A stretch of DNA of 64,000 nucleotides from Coriaria nepalensis (taxonomy: Eukaryota; Streptophyta; Magnoliopsida; Cucurbitales; Coriariaceae), in contig CP114482.1 in the NCBI GenBank assembly GCA_027186245.1, positions 129,001 through 193,000 on the forward strand. The letters run 5' to 3'. The notes beneath the pieces were generated by a model. It was given only the letters and a program-made list of their open reading frames with translations, did no database searches and was not told where the DNA came from. The position numbers and the translations under genes were made by a program. The first letter of the stretch is position 1; the number at the start of each line of letters is the position of its first letter. Shown here piece by piece: positions 21,802 through 33,871 of this stretch.

Positions 21802-24565
21802 AAATTCTGATCGGAATGCATCAATGAGAGCATTAGGGAGATGTCAATCATGGAGGTTATCAGAGAAGCAAGAATGGAATCCATCATTGCCTCCAGAAAT
21901 ATTTCCTCTGAACAGTTTGTGATCGAAATGAATAATAACCTGGAAAAAGCAAGGAGAAACTAGAAGATTGAAGTAAATGTTCACTTAGTTTACACTTTAC
22001 AGTTCTCAACCGAAGGATCCGGATATGAAGCTCCCAATACTAAATGTCTTTAGTCTTATGGTGTTTAGAAAAGAGAAGTACGAGCCTTGTCTTGAAGAAG
22101 ATGATATTGAAAGCAGCACGGTTACCTCTGCAAATTCACGGAGACCTGGCACGACATCTTTAACAAGAGATGGGAAACCACAAAAGGTCTTGAAATGTTG
22201 TGTAGACGCACAGTTTTTCTCACACACTTCAATGCTGCCTGTACAGCTCGCACTGATCTGTAATATGCAATGTAGAACCTCCATCAATAACAAGTTTATG
22301 TCATGCGCTCTGAGCATGTGCCAACTGGGAGAAAAGAAAAATACTGTGGTTGAATGACGTACGAGAAAATTAGGTGTAGCTATAAAGTTAACTATTATCA
22401 TCGTCACAAGTCACAATCACTAGTGGGAGGAAGCAAGTTATTTAGTCGTTCCACTTCATTACATGCATTTCTTATGTCACAAACTGCACTAATGGATGCA
22501 GTATTTAAAGGAGAAAAATCAATCTCAGAACATTTAGCAAATAAGCAACCAGTTTCTTCCCTCTAGCCAATGTCACACCCCAATCCGAGAGACCGGCATG
22601 TGATGCCGCAGACACGTAGAGTTTTAATTCCCCGAGTAAGTAAGGCAACCAAAACTTATTAATGATGAGACAGAATAAATTTTCTTGTAATGAAATAAAG
22701 AGTCAAACTTATCAAAAAGATTAAAGCGTTTTATTTTATTATTATTATTGTTATTATTTATTTTTTTTTATTTTTTTTGTTGGGTTGTCTCCAGATATAG
22801 CAAGTTTGACTCCAATCAAAGTAGAAATAAACAATTCACTAGCAATACCTGTTCATAAGCATCCGCAAGTGCAATGAAATGTCAGGTTCCAAGCCACTCC
22901 CAAGAACCTGGTTGACTATAGCTTCAATATCTTCTGAAGGAGATATGAGAAATCTCATAAGCTACACAAAAACATTATTAGGACTGTCCAAATGTCAAAT
23001 GATTTAGACCCTCAAGCTGTCCAAATAGATTTGAAGCCACATTTCTCGTGTTTCAGGGTGTACATTCTTCAAGAAAAATTGAGTTGCTGTAACATCAGTT
23101 GTACCTTGGAACCTGCTGGACGGTGGTTAGAAATTGAACATAGCAGAGAATGAGCAACATATTGCACAAACAATTTTCACCATACGATATGACAGGTTGC
23201 TTCCATTCCTTCCAATTGCTACAGAGCACATTTGTTTGCAGGCTTCTCAAAATTATCAGTTCTCATGATCAAGCGCCTTTTATATTTACTCAAACAACCA
23301 TTACGTCTCCATAGGTGCTCGACTTCTTTCAAGGTAAAGGAATGGTTGGAATATGAAGCAAAGTCCTCAAAAGGATATCTTCCCCTGGAAATGGTACAAA
23401 GAGTAGTCAACATGCAAATCATACATGTCTCTTCATCTGGTCCAAAGCCCTCTTGTTGTTCTATTTGGTTAATGATAAATAAAACTTTGTATGATACACG
23501 TGAAGGCTTCTGTTAGTATGCGCAGTGCATACCGAGTTGATTGAAAAATTTAAACTATAAGCTAACAAGTTTTTAAAGTGCCTGCAAGTAGCATACAAGT
23601 TTTATTATAAGGCAGCATCTTAAAATTTATACTCGAGTACAAAATAGAAAGGCTTGAGAAAGGACCAATATGCCTGGTTTGCCCAATGATTAAGGATCGG
23701 TTCAGCATTACACTCAGGGCTGCAGCATTCAAAATCTTGTACATCTCATTCCCAATTCCCGCTTCTGATGCCTTGCCCATAACAAAACCATGCTGGCAGA
23801 ACTGATCAGAAGGAAGATGCCGTACTCTTGAAGCACCTGAAAAGATGTAAAATAAAAACTGTCAAATTTAACTGCCACCAAGAGGACGTGAGCAATTGCC
23901 TGATTCAAATTACAGTAATCCTGCATCAGGTTACCAACTGAAACTCAGACATGCTTCTACCAAAAAAAACGGTAACACAACCTAACAGCCATATCGTACA
24001 TTAAACTAGCTAGAGCTAAGCATTGAAGAGAGAGAGAGAGCAAACTCCCTCGCCTAAGCAAGCTTACTCTATTAGAGGCTAATTCAATAGATCGAAAACA
24101 GGAAAACTGAGCAGATTGAAGAAATCCTGAGTCACTTCTAGTTACCTAGCAGCTAGCTATATCTCACATTTCTACAGCTAGGATAGAACCAATTGATCTT
24201 CATTAAACTGCGAAGTAAAGTCCGTTTACTACTAACTTTAAGCAGAGATATATCCATAAGATGGCAAAACTGAAAGGATAACACAAAACGAAGGAAGAAT
24301 CAGAAGACAAAAAAACACATATAGAAAAACTACCGTTCAAATCAAAGTGTTGTTGAATCATCTTTCCCACTCGCAAACTTGCTAGCGAGAAACCTCGTTC
24401 AGAGGAGTCTCCCATCTCTTCCACCGTCGCGCACGACCTCAATCCTTTCTTTCTGGAATTCTGAATCAGAGTACGACTATCTTCCTCAACGTCGTCAACA
24501 CCGACGCTCTCAGAATCTGTATCTGAATCCTGATCAACCTCAAAAACCATTGGAACATTGTACAT
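21802..24565 (-). pseudogene. Pseudogene of a conserved plant protein (fucosyltransferase-like by memory)
   Basis: Exon 1 (24565-24334) encodes an acidic start (MYNVPMVFEVDQDSDTDSES). Exon 2 (23836-23674) encodes MGKASEAGIGNEMYKILNAA, the family hallmark I recall. Exon 3 starts at 23384 (RYPFEDFASYSNHSFTL). Exon 3 then loses frame by a two-base deletion after NFEKP, near 23236; the next frame resumes QTNVLCSNWKEWKQPV. The exon near 23140-22990 reads FQGTTDVTATQFFLKNVHPE and shifts again by two extra bases. A TAG stands at 22962-22964, before LMRFLISPSEDIEAIVNQVL. Later pieces are FPSLVKDVVPGLREFAE (about 22200-22130) and VIIHFDHKLFRGNIS (about 21947-21903). Only a few residues (FRSEF, 21816-21802) follow, and the expected C-terminal third is absent. 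Several independent lesions make this a pseudogene. The family name is from memory and uncertain. Confidence 0.82.
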
Positions 24566-25175
24566 CAGAAGGGTAATCGCAGCAGAAGCTGCATACAATC
24601 AAAACCGATAGTTGAGGCACCGACAGTCTCCTTCTAGATCTACCATACCCCATTTTTCTCACTTCCAGCAGCTCCCCAAAGATCACTGATGCGTCACTGA
24701 ACACTGCAGGGAGTTAAATTTCGGTTTTATTAAATAACCGATCCGTACCGGAAATGAAAATCGGGTCATACGGGTAACTTACGCCGTGTGCGCATTACGC
24801 ACTTCCCCCGTCGACGGTTCGCATTTCCAAACAGACTCTCCTCCCATTGACTTGGCTCCTTTTCAAGCCAATCAAATAACGTTTTTTCTTCACGAAAATT
24901 ATAATTAAATTAAATATAAATAATAATAAATAGTAATATCCGTACGTCAGCCCAACCTTCTCTTCTCTCTCTCTCTCTCTCTCTCTCCCGCTTAACCATG
25001 ACCGATTCAATTCCTCAAAATCGAAACAGAAAATAAAAATATTAAAGGAAAACAAAAACAAAAAAAAAACAAGAGGAGAGAAAAATTGTTACGGATAGTT
25101 CCCCTCCAAGCTCGCATCTTTTTGGTAATTGAAACCCCCTTCTTTCGTAACGATCGATTCGAACTCTACGCAATC
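24566..25175. other. Divergent intergenic region and EXO70 leader
   Basis: This 610-base gap separates the start of the minus-strand pseudogene from the plus-strand EXO70 gene, so it was a shared bidirectional promoter region. A CT run lies at about 24963-24988, in the likely 5' leader of EXO70, followed by A-rich leader sequence. Confidence 0.7.
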
Positions 25176-27248
25176 ATGGAGAAGAACCAGAGCGAGAACC
25201 AGAAACTTCCTGAAGAAGAAGGCAAAGCTGGTGGTGACACCGCCAATGCGCCTGTAGTTGTTCAGAAGGCCGAGGTTGACAATGCGGATAAGGCAGGTGT
25301 GAAACAGGATCGGGAGGAGAGAAAGGAGGAGGAAGAGAAGAATGATGAGGAGGAGGAGGGAGAGGAGGAGAAGAAGCTGGAAGAGACGGAGTCTGTTCCC
25401 GAATCTCCTGTCAGCCTGGAGAAGGTCTCTGAGGATATTGATCAGTTCCTATTATCTCCGGCACTTCCTCTTCCCCAAGGCGAAGACGGTAACACAGCTG
25501 ATCATGTGGAATGTGGTCGATTCGTTGAGATATTCTTGGATCTTGCTGATGTGATGATTGCTGATTACGAAGTTGGCAATACGAAATTGTGGCAAGCGCC
25601 GGAGAAGGATTCGTGTTTTCTGGAAGCCACGCATCGGATATCGAGCCTGAATGAAACGCTCCGTAAACTGCAATTGGCTGAGAGTCAAGTATCCTTGATT
25701 AACCGCACGGGACGCATTCAACAGAGAGCAATGGCGTATTTGGAAGAAGAATTCAGGCTTCTTCTGGAAGAATCCAAAACCAACGATGCAGACCACTGCC
25801 CCATTGATTCGAAAGGCAAGCATGAACAGGACCACAGCGTCTCGCCGGAAGATGAGATCGTCTTTCAGGGATACTCGGACGATGTGGTTTCCTGTATGAA
25901 TAAAATAGCCAAAGAAATGATATACGGTGGATTTGAATCAGAGTGCTGTCAGGTTTACACCATTTCCCGCAGGAACGCGTTCGAGGAGATCTTTCACAAA
26001 CTGGAGTTTGAAAAACACAGCATAGACGACGTCCACAAGATGCATTGGGATGCATTGGAAAGAGAGATCATTACGTGGATCAAGACCTTCAAGCAATGCG
26101 CCACCGTTTGCTTCTCCAGCGAACGCAAATTCGCTGAATCTGTATTCTCAGATAATCCAGCAATCTCCTCCGGCCTCTTCAGCAATCTGACACGTGGCGT
26201 AGTCATACAGCTTCTCAATTTCGCAGAAGGAATCGCCATGACAAAACGCTCAGCGGAAAAGCTGTTCAAGATTCTCGATATGTACGAGACTCTGCGCGAT
26301 ATGGTTCCGAAAATGGACGGACTATTTACAGATGAAGGAGCAAATGAGCTGAAAGCAGAGATCATGACGGCTCGCTCCCGCCTTGGCGAGGGGGCGATTT
26401 GCATTTTCTGTGATCTAGAAAACTCGATCAAAGCAGATTCAGGGAAGACTCCGGTTCCAGGTGGTGCGGTTCATCCTCTGACTCGGTACATCATGAATTA
26501 TCTAAAATACGCATGTGAGTACAAAGATACTCTGGAACAAGTTTTCAGAGAACATTCGAAAATCGAACGTGAGGATTCAACGAGCAGGCAACGCTTCGAC
26601 CAACAACAAGCTTCTGGGAACAATGAGAATGAAAGTGATGATCAAAACAGAGCCCAATCGCCTTTTTCGGTACAGTTGATGAGGATGATGGAGCTACTGG
26701 ACTCGAATCTGGAGGTGAAATCAAAGCTATACAGAGAGGTGGCTCTGAGTTCCATATTCATGATGAACAATGGAAGATACATTTTGCAGAAGATAAAGGG
26801 GTCGGCAGAGATCAACAGCTCGATGGGTGAAACCTGGTATAGAAAGAGATCATCTGATCTTAGGCAGTACCATAAAAACTACCAGAGAGAAACATGGGTA
26901 AGGCTGTTGGGTTGTTTGAGCCTGGAAGGTTTGAATGTGAATGGGAAAGTGGTGAAGCCAGTGCTGAAAGAGAGGTTCAAGAGCTTCAACACCATGTTCG
27001 AGGAGATCCACAAGACGCAGAGCTCGTGGATTGTGAGCGATGAGCAGCTTCAGTCGGAGCTGCGCGTTTCGATTTCGGCAGTGGTGATTCCGGCTTACAG
27101 GTCCTTCTATGGGAGATTCTCTCAGTACTTGGATCCAGGAAGGCAAACAGAGAAGTACATAAAGTTTCAGCCTGACGATATAGAAAACTACATAGAGGAG
27201 CTCTTTGATGGGAATGCCGCTCCGTCTACTACAAGGAGGAAACCATAA
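25176..27248 (+). CDS. Exocyst subunit EXO70 (EXO70B1-like), intronless
   Basis: A single exon of 690 codons begins MEKNQSENQKLPEEEGKAGG. Residues about 50-75 form a very acidic Glu/Lys stretch, which is disordered and longer than in other family members I recall. The rest matches the helical-rod EXO70 fold, with FVEIFLDLADVMIADYEVGN near the N-terminal quarter and the conserved C-terminal half (VHPLTRYIMNYLKYACEY, then WYRKRSSDLRQYHKNYQRET, then LKERFKSFNTMFEEIHKTQS and YRSFYGRFSQYLDPGRQTEK). EXO70 tethers secretory vesicles to phosphoinositides at the plasma membrane. The B1 type is also linked to autophagy and immunity. The intronless form is usual for the plant EXO70B group. Upstream codons in frame lack an ATG, so 25176 is the start. 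Confidence 0.93.
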   Translation: MEKNQSENQKLPEEEGKAGGDTANAPVVVQKAEVDNADKAGVKQDREERKEEEEKNDEEEEGEEEKKLEETESVPESPVSLEKVSEDIDQFLLSPALPLPQGEDGNTADHVECGRFVEIFLDLADVMIADYEVGNTKLWQAPEKDSCFLEATHRISSLNETLRKLQLAESQVSLINRTGRIQQRAMAYLEEEFRLLLEESKTNDADHCPIDSKGKHEQDHSVSPEDEIVFQGYSDDVVSCMNKIAKEMIYGGFESECCQVYTISRRNAFEEIFHKLEFEKHSIDDVHKMHWDALEREIITWIKTFKQCATVCFSSERKFAESVFSDNPAISSGLFSNLTRGVVIQLLNFAEGIAMTKRSAEKLFKILDMYETLRDMVPKMDGLFTDEGANELKAEIMTARSRLGEGAICIFCDLENSIKADSGKTPVPGGAVHPLTRYIMNYLKYACEYKDTLEQVFREHSKIEREDSTSRQRFDQQQASGNNENESDDQNRAQSPFSVQLMRMMELLDSNLEVKSKLYREVALSSIFMMNNGRYILQKIKGSAEINSSMGETWYRKRSSDLRQYHKNYQRETWVRLLGCLSLEGLNVNGKVVKPVLKERFKSFNTMFEEIHKTQSSWIVSDEQLQSELRVSISAVVIPAYRSFYGRFSQYLDPGRQTEKYIKFQPDDIENYIEELFDGNAAPSTTRRKP

Positions 27249-29124
27249 ACTCCGCATTCATTCGTTCATTCATGATTCATTCATGGGGGGGCATGTAAAG
27301 CAATTTCAAACCCGGTGAGTTTTGAACAACTTGCGGCTATTGGCCCCGTCTTTTTTTTTTTTTTCTTAATATATTATAATTCATTTTTCATGGATTTTCA
27401 AGTTCTTTGTAATTTTTTTTTTCCTTAATTTATGGTAACGTTCACTCTTGCATTCTGTTTTCTTTGTTATGTCTCGGATTCAATGCAAATCAAAGACTGG
27501 CAGAACTGTATGTATGTACGTAGCATGGAAATGATGTAGAAAACTAGAGATCCTTTTGCATTGTTACCTCTTCCATCATCATTTATACATACAAAAGAGT
27601 CAAAAGACAGGGATCCAATCTTTAACTAGAGATCGCAAGAAACGAACCCATAACAAACGTATATTGTCTCTACGTGCCAGTTATTTACTAGCTCCATTAT
27701 CGGCCAACAGATGATATTCATATTAGAGACGACAATTGGCGAGGAATAGAAGAAGAATGGCGGGGATTAGGAACAGAACTTGATTGAAACATTTCAGTCT
27801 GCTAATTATAACACACGTATATTACAAATCTCCTTGTAGTAATAATATCCATGCATGCGCTCAAGATTATTTTGTTCAAACTTACAGTACAAGCAAACAC
27901 ATGAACTATGAATCTACATTAGAAAAGATAGCTTGTGAAAAATGCATGCTAGTAATCGATTCTGTTCAGAAGGTTGAATCTAGCTGTAAATTATTGGAAA
28001 TCAATTTTGATATGATTGGTTTAAATTTGTTCATATTCTACCACTCTGTCTCTACCCTATAACAAGATTTTCTTTTGTAAAGTGGAGGGTACCTTTGGAA
28101 TTCACTTCATAACCGTAGTAGTACTGTCTGAATGGGTAATGTTATGACTTATGGGTATGGCGTATTGTAAGAAAGGAACAATTTTTATGCATTCGCCTTC
28201 CTCTTTCTTCTTCATCTCTTCCTTTCACCTCACACGACAAATAAGCAAACTTGCTAACTTCAGTCCCCGATTTCCACCCCCCCTCGACCTCCACTTTCCA
28301 ACTGTCACACCGCCGTTCTCCGTCTACACCTCGTCGAACTGCAAACTCTTCCTTTGAAAAAGATAAGAAAAAACAAAAAAAAACAAAGCCCTTCAATTAA
28401 TTCCCTAACTCTCTCCTCCAAGTTATCCATGGAAGAAGATCTCGACCACGCTGATTCTACTCGCTTTTGTTGAGTCCTCTTTTGCCTCACTCGCATTCCC
28501 CTGAATCCAGGTACCTGTTGCGTCTTCTTCTCCGTTTGATATTTCTTACGAAGCTTCTCAAATCGAGCTCTTTCTGCTCTTTATATTTTGTATTTTAATT
28601 ATGGTTCGTGGCTTACTGCTCTTTTCCCCAGTGCTCAATCTTTTATTGCTTGCTTAGTTTATATGTTCATAATTGGGTGATTGTTTTTATTTTTTATATA
28701 TTCATTCAAGCTGTTAGTTTGATTACTAGGCTGTGACTATAGAAAAGAAAATAATTAGAGTTGAGATTTTCGTGTCAATCGGAACGGTTTACGGCCATAT
28801 GATTATCTCAAATTGGAGTATTTTTGGTTTTCGTAGATATATTTTCATCCCAAAGGTTTCATTTTTTGGTGTTAAAATGCTTGTTAACACATAAATAAAG
28901 TAGCCATTGTAAAGACAAATATATCTGTTAGTATTCTTACCAACTTGCCACACGAAACTCTAATTGAGTTTAATTGAATTGGGTAACTTATTTTTCTTTC
29001 ACTTCAAGTTCTTCTGCATTATAGCTGGCAGTATTAAGTAAAGGTCACAATGGGTGTAGAGTTTAACTATTGTCTTCTTCCGTGAAAGGTTACTCCGTGA
29101 AGAAATTTTGCATTCTGCTTCACG
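27249..29124. other. Intergenic and leader of the CID-domain gene
   Basis: The first ~250 bases are the EXO70 3' flank with T-rich runs. A probable untranslated first exon of the CID gene lies around 28390-28510 and ends CCAG at a GTACCTG donor. A 15-codon upstream frame (28429-28473) lies in it. No other gene is seen. Confidence 0.5.
28429..28473 (+). other. Candidate upstream ORF (14 residues) in the CID-gene leader
   Basis: The frame reads MEEDLDHADSTRFC and then a TGA. It lies in a CT-rich, leader-like stretch that ends at a plausible splice donor about 40 bases later. If the leader exon is real, this ATG precedes the main start codon and could lower translation. Transcript data are needed to place it. 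Confidence 0.35.
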
Positions 29125-31792
29125 ATGGGTAGTACATTCAATCACCAAATTTTGGTGGAGAAGCTAGCCAAACTCAACAACTCTCAGGCGAGCATAGAGA
29201 GTATCCTCATCTTGTCTTTGTTTTGATTTCTAATGTGCTTGAGTTCAAAGCCAGTCTTATATATCCATATATGGATGGAGTTCTAGATGACCTATTTGAG
29301 CTAATCTTCAGATCTAGATGTAGGATACTAGTTGGATCTGCTAAGGAGTTACTCTCGTAATTGATTGTTTCTCTAACTTAACTATTCTGTTGAATTAGAG
29401 AATTAACTATTTGCTTAATATTTTTCATTTTAGTTTATTTTTTATGAGGGGTCAAATACCACCTTTAAAACTAAAAATTGCTAATTGAAGTTTGTGACCT
29501 GTTGTGAACCTCCAATTCCGATTACTCCTAATACTTTATAATCTGGTCTTGCCACCCATGTCCCCATTGTGGTTTATATTCTCTTTGGTGGTAGTTTACA
29601 TGCTCTATACTATGTTCTTAGTTTCCATCCTTAATCCAACGAAGCTTTATCACATTGGTGTATATTCCATATGAATAAAGCGAAGCAAGTGGTAGAAACT
29701 TGGCATAGGCAATTTCACTGCTCTCCACACGAGCAGAGATTGGCCTTTCTATATCTTGCAAATGATATTCTGCAGAACAGTAGGCGAAAGGGTTCAGAGT
29801 TTGTCAGTGAATTTTGGAAAGTTCTTCCAGATGCTGTTTGCAATGTGATGGCAAGTGGGGACGAATTTGGAAGAAACACTGCACTTCGATTGGTATCTCC
29901 ATCTTAACCTCTTACATGTCTTTATTTGGAAGAAACAGTGAATTTTGGAAAGTTCTTTTTCCTGGTCATTTTTGTTGTTTTGAGAAGGCCTAGCCGTGCA
30001 TGATTGTTGTATGAAAAGGAAATCTAGATTAAACAGATTTTTTATTCATACTGCTTGATGAATGCCGTAAAAAGGAAAATTGTTTCGTAGATTGGCATAT
30101 GGGAAGACAGAAAAGTTTTTGGCTCACGTGGTCTGAGTCTTAAGGAAGAGTTTCTTGGAAAGCAGCTGGAAACTGGCAATCGAAATGGGAAGCATTTCAA
30201 TGTTAAACTGGTGAACTTACTAAGTCTTCTGTAAAAATTTATTGCTTTTCTGATTACAATTTAATATGTGATCTCGAGGACTAATTCCATCTCTTCTTAC
30301 ATTCTTTCCACCAGAAACAGCCTGCCAGCATTTCATTGGACAAAATAGTCTCAAGTTATCAAGTTGTTTATGGGGGTCAGATTGATGAAGATGTAGTATT
30401 GAGCAAATGCAGGAACACTATCAGCTATCTCGAGAAAGTGGACAAGGAATTTGAAATCAATTCAGGTATTTCTGACTTTTACTTCTTAAAAACTTCTTTA
30501 GAAATTTTTTTTTTTTTAACATTCTCAATCGCTTACCGTTGAACTTATATTACTCACATCCTATATGATCTTTTCGTGAATTGTTTTCTCCAAACAGGAC
30601 AATTCCATGGATCTTCAATTGTGGAGGAGGTGCAGGGACAGCATGCGGTTCTAAGGGAATGCATTGAACAACTAACCGCGGTTGAATCATCAAGGGCAAG
30701 TCTCGTGTCTTATCTGAGAGAGGCTCTTCAGGAGCAGGTTTGTTTGCATCTACTTACAAACTATAATAGGATATTATTATCAGACATCAAGCTGACATGA
30801 TTTTTTTTTTTTTTTTTTTTTTAGGAATTTAAGCTGGATCAAGTTCGGACTGACCTTCAGGTTTGCACTCCTTCCAATCCTTTCTTTTTCCTTATTTCTT
30901 TTTTTCTTTGCAATATGAAACTTTCTGGTTCCCAAATTTATTTCTCTCATTATATTGAACTAATATTGGACAAAACTACCAAGTAAAGATTCCTTTTTAT
31001 CTCTCTTCAATAATTAAAAAAAAAAAAAAAGAAGAAATAGTTAAGTTCCATATATTAACTCTGCTTTACATGCATATGGCATGCCAGGCTGCACAGTCCC
31101 AGTCAGATCAAACAACTTCTTTCCGCAGACAATTGGCAAACAATGAGAATATACAGCCCTTACCTGAGCAGAGCTCAGAGGAAGGTCACTCTGAATTTCT
31201 ACCCGGAAGCAGGGAGCAGTCAGCTCCATCAATGTATGCAAGCCCAGTATCTTTTGCCGGAAACCCTGCAGTCCATATTGAGGAGGACCCACGTAAATCT
31301 GCAGCCGCTGCAGTGGCAGCAAAGCTAACTGCTTCTACGTCTTCTGTCCAGATGCTCTCTTACGTCTTATCCTCCCTTGCATCATCAGAGGGAGTAATAG
31401 GGAATTCAATAATAGATTCATCCGCCGACTATTCTTCCGAAAAGCGGCCCAAGCTCGAGAATCCTCAACAATATACTCCAACTGATCCTCCACCTCCTCC
31501 ATCCTCTTCTCCTCCACCACTGCCGCCCCTCCCTCCAGTATCACAGTACCATGTTTCCACCCAGTTCTTACAGGCTGCTGGGTCAATAAACACCGGACCC
31601 TACAACTACATGATGACACAACCACAGACGCAATCTATGTCTGTGTATCCTACTAGTTCCGGGGCTCAGGGTACCGGCTTTACTCCATACACAATGCCTA
31701 CAAATTCGTACCAGAGTTTTCAGGGGTCAGATGGTAGTTTCTATAATACGCCTTCATCTTCTATGCCAATGGCACGAATTTCTCGGCAATAG
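29125..31792 (+). CDS. CID-domain protein, RPRD1-like regulator of nuclear pre-mRNA / RNA polymerase II, 7 exons
   Basis: Exons 29125-29200, 29645-29892, 30091-30210, 30315-30465, 30598-30737, 30825-30860 and 31088-31792 keep phase and give 491 codons. The N-terminal ~135 residues form a CTD-interacting domain: FNHQILVEKLAKLNNSQASI, then TLSHWCIFHMNKAKQVVETW, then EQRLAFLYLANDILQNSRRK and LRLIGIWEDRKVFG. This fold reads the phosphorylated tail of RNA polymerase II. A coiled-coil region follows (residues about 200-260: GQHAVLRECIEQLTAVESSR, LREALQEQEFKLDQVR). The last exon is a disordered tail with a proline-rich block (PPPPPSSSPPPLPPLPP) and Gln/Ser-rich sequence. Human RPRD1A/B and yeast Rtt103 share this CID-coiled-coil layout. 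A long T run precedes exon 6. Plant annotations often call such genes ENTH/VHS family. Confidence 0.93.
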
Positions 31793-33162
31793 ATTTGTTC
31801 CGGTTTCATTTCGGCTTAAAGTGACAGAGAATGATATTAGATGTGTAATATCTTACTTGTGAGCTTCTGACTTGACAGCATTGAATTAGACATGCATATA
31901 GTTGATGTTTGTAACTTATTTTTTTTCCATAACCATTGGATTGATGGGAGTTAGAAACAAAAATTTGGGTTGCCCCTGGGGATGGATTATTGCAGCTTAG
32001 TTTATGTGAGACGTCCATTTTCTTATCACAAAATTTTGACAGTTTTTTCTGTTAATGGGGTTTCTATTTATCGTATAATGTTTTCTCAGATTTGATTTTT
32101 TGGTGGGAAATGGAAAAGGGCAAATTTGGTTTCCTCTTCCCCAAAGAAAATTAGAAAGAAAAAGAAAGCTATTAAGTCTAGTCTGGAACACAAGCAGCAG
32201 TTCAAGTTCCTAAAAACAACGGCAACTCAATTAACTAACATAATATTGCCTGGAAATCTGAAGTCCCCAAACATCATGACAGCCGGACCTAATTAACTGT
32301 TCGTCAGAATCAATTAAAGTGTACATTAACTACTTTTCTTGAAAGTGAAAACGACAAGAGGTAGGAGGAAAGTGCATGTTTGAGGCATATTAAATATAAA
32401 ATGTTGTACGTAAGAGAAAATTTAGGTAGAGAGAGAGAGAGAGAGATGGTCAACCAGGAGGCTTGGGCTCTAGCTAACGTCAGTTTATACATAAAGAACA
32501 ACCAACAAGAAGCAAGCAAGACATGAGGAACAAATGCTGAGCAAAAGCCGTCAACGTGCTTTGCTTTATAGCAAGCGGCTCCCACACTTGAAACTAAAGT
32601 AATGTTTTCAGTTGTATAAGTATTTCTGCATCTTGTGCTTTGAAAAGGTGTGCATGTGTTGCGTCAGAGCTTGCTGCTACACATCGTCACCCTACATGAT
32701 CCTGCGTCAGCATCTTCTATAATCTATATTATACTATACATCACATTATAGAATGAGGGAAAAAAGAGTGGTGACAGAAAGGGCATTATAAGAATGATGG
32801 GAGTGGGAGACAAAAAGACAGCATAAACCACATCCCCATACTTGGGTCTTTGCAATTAATTCCAAGCACCATGTTTCTCTCATCACCCTTCTTCACTCTT
32901 TTTCTCCTTTGTCTTCATTTGCGTATAGAGGTGTGACACCTCAAAAGCTGCCTACAGCTTTCAGTACCCTTCAATCACTACTAGCTTAACTAGTGCATTA
33001 GATTTCATCTTAGTTTTTTTTTTCACATCATCAACCATGGAAAAAGGTTTATCTGCATCATAGTTTCCTATTCTTAAAACGATATTTTCTCATAGTTTCT
33101 GAACTAACACACTAATGAGCGACTAGTGTTGTCTAGATATCAAGTAGGTGTAAAAAAAGAGA

Positions 33163-33179
33163 CCCCCCCCCCCCCCCCC
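33163..33179. repeat. Poly-C run, 17 bases
   Basis: An uninterrupted run of 17 C follows AAAAAAAGAGA. Such long C runs are rare in an AT-rich plant genome and are prone to sequencing length error. Confidence 0.95.
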
Positions 33180-33831
33180 GACAAGCATTCTCAATAAACT
33201 ATATCTCTATATATCTTTTTTGTTCTGTGAAATCTCTTACACAGTTATAGACAGTACATAATATTTACATTCACGTACCCATATTTGCAGGCCCCCTCTG
33301 CCCGCTTCCTTCTCTGTAATTTGCATCTGACAAACACAAACCGCCCTACACCCAAATGCCAAAAGCATTAACTTTTCTTCAATTCCCAGCTTAAAAAAAG
33401 ATGTTCAGACCAGAAACAAGCTCGTACGGATCTACAACTTCCTCTAATATCATTATTTAATCAGTTTACTCTATTAACAAACACATACTCGATCGCAATC
33501 ATGTTCATTAGAGGTAGAGGGCTTAATTTAATAAATTAATGAGTTAAAAAGTGTGCATTAATGGAGAAATTAAAAAGCTTCCATTGTTGCCTGCACTTAA
33601 AGAGTCATGTCGAAGCATGTAGGAGACATGCGTGCTGTGAGAGGTCATGTCCCATGAGAGGGCTGGTCAAGCCTGCTTGCATGTGTCTCATACCTCTTAA
33701 TTACTACTAATTAATTCACTACCACCACTAAAAATTAACCTATCTACCTAATTATTAATTACTAGCTTACTTTTACAAAACCTAGCTAGTATACCTATAT
33801 CACTATATGTATGTATATAGCAGCTCCTACT

Positions 33832-33871
<40 letters not shown>

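Noticed and set aside
25086..25175. N-terminal extension of EXO70
   Set aside because: The upstream frame is open but has no ATG before 25176, and EXO70 proteins do not have such an extension.
25452..27257. Minus-strand frames opposite EXO70
   Set aside because: Long only because the sense gene is long and GC-richer; no homology-like words.
33836..33868. TA run as a MITE terminus
   Set aside because: No terminal inverted repeats or target duplication seen beside it.
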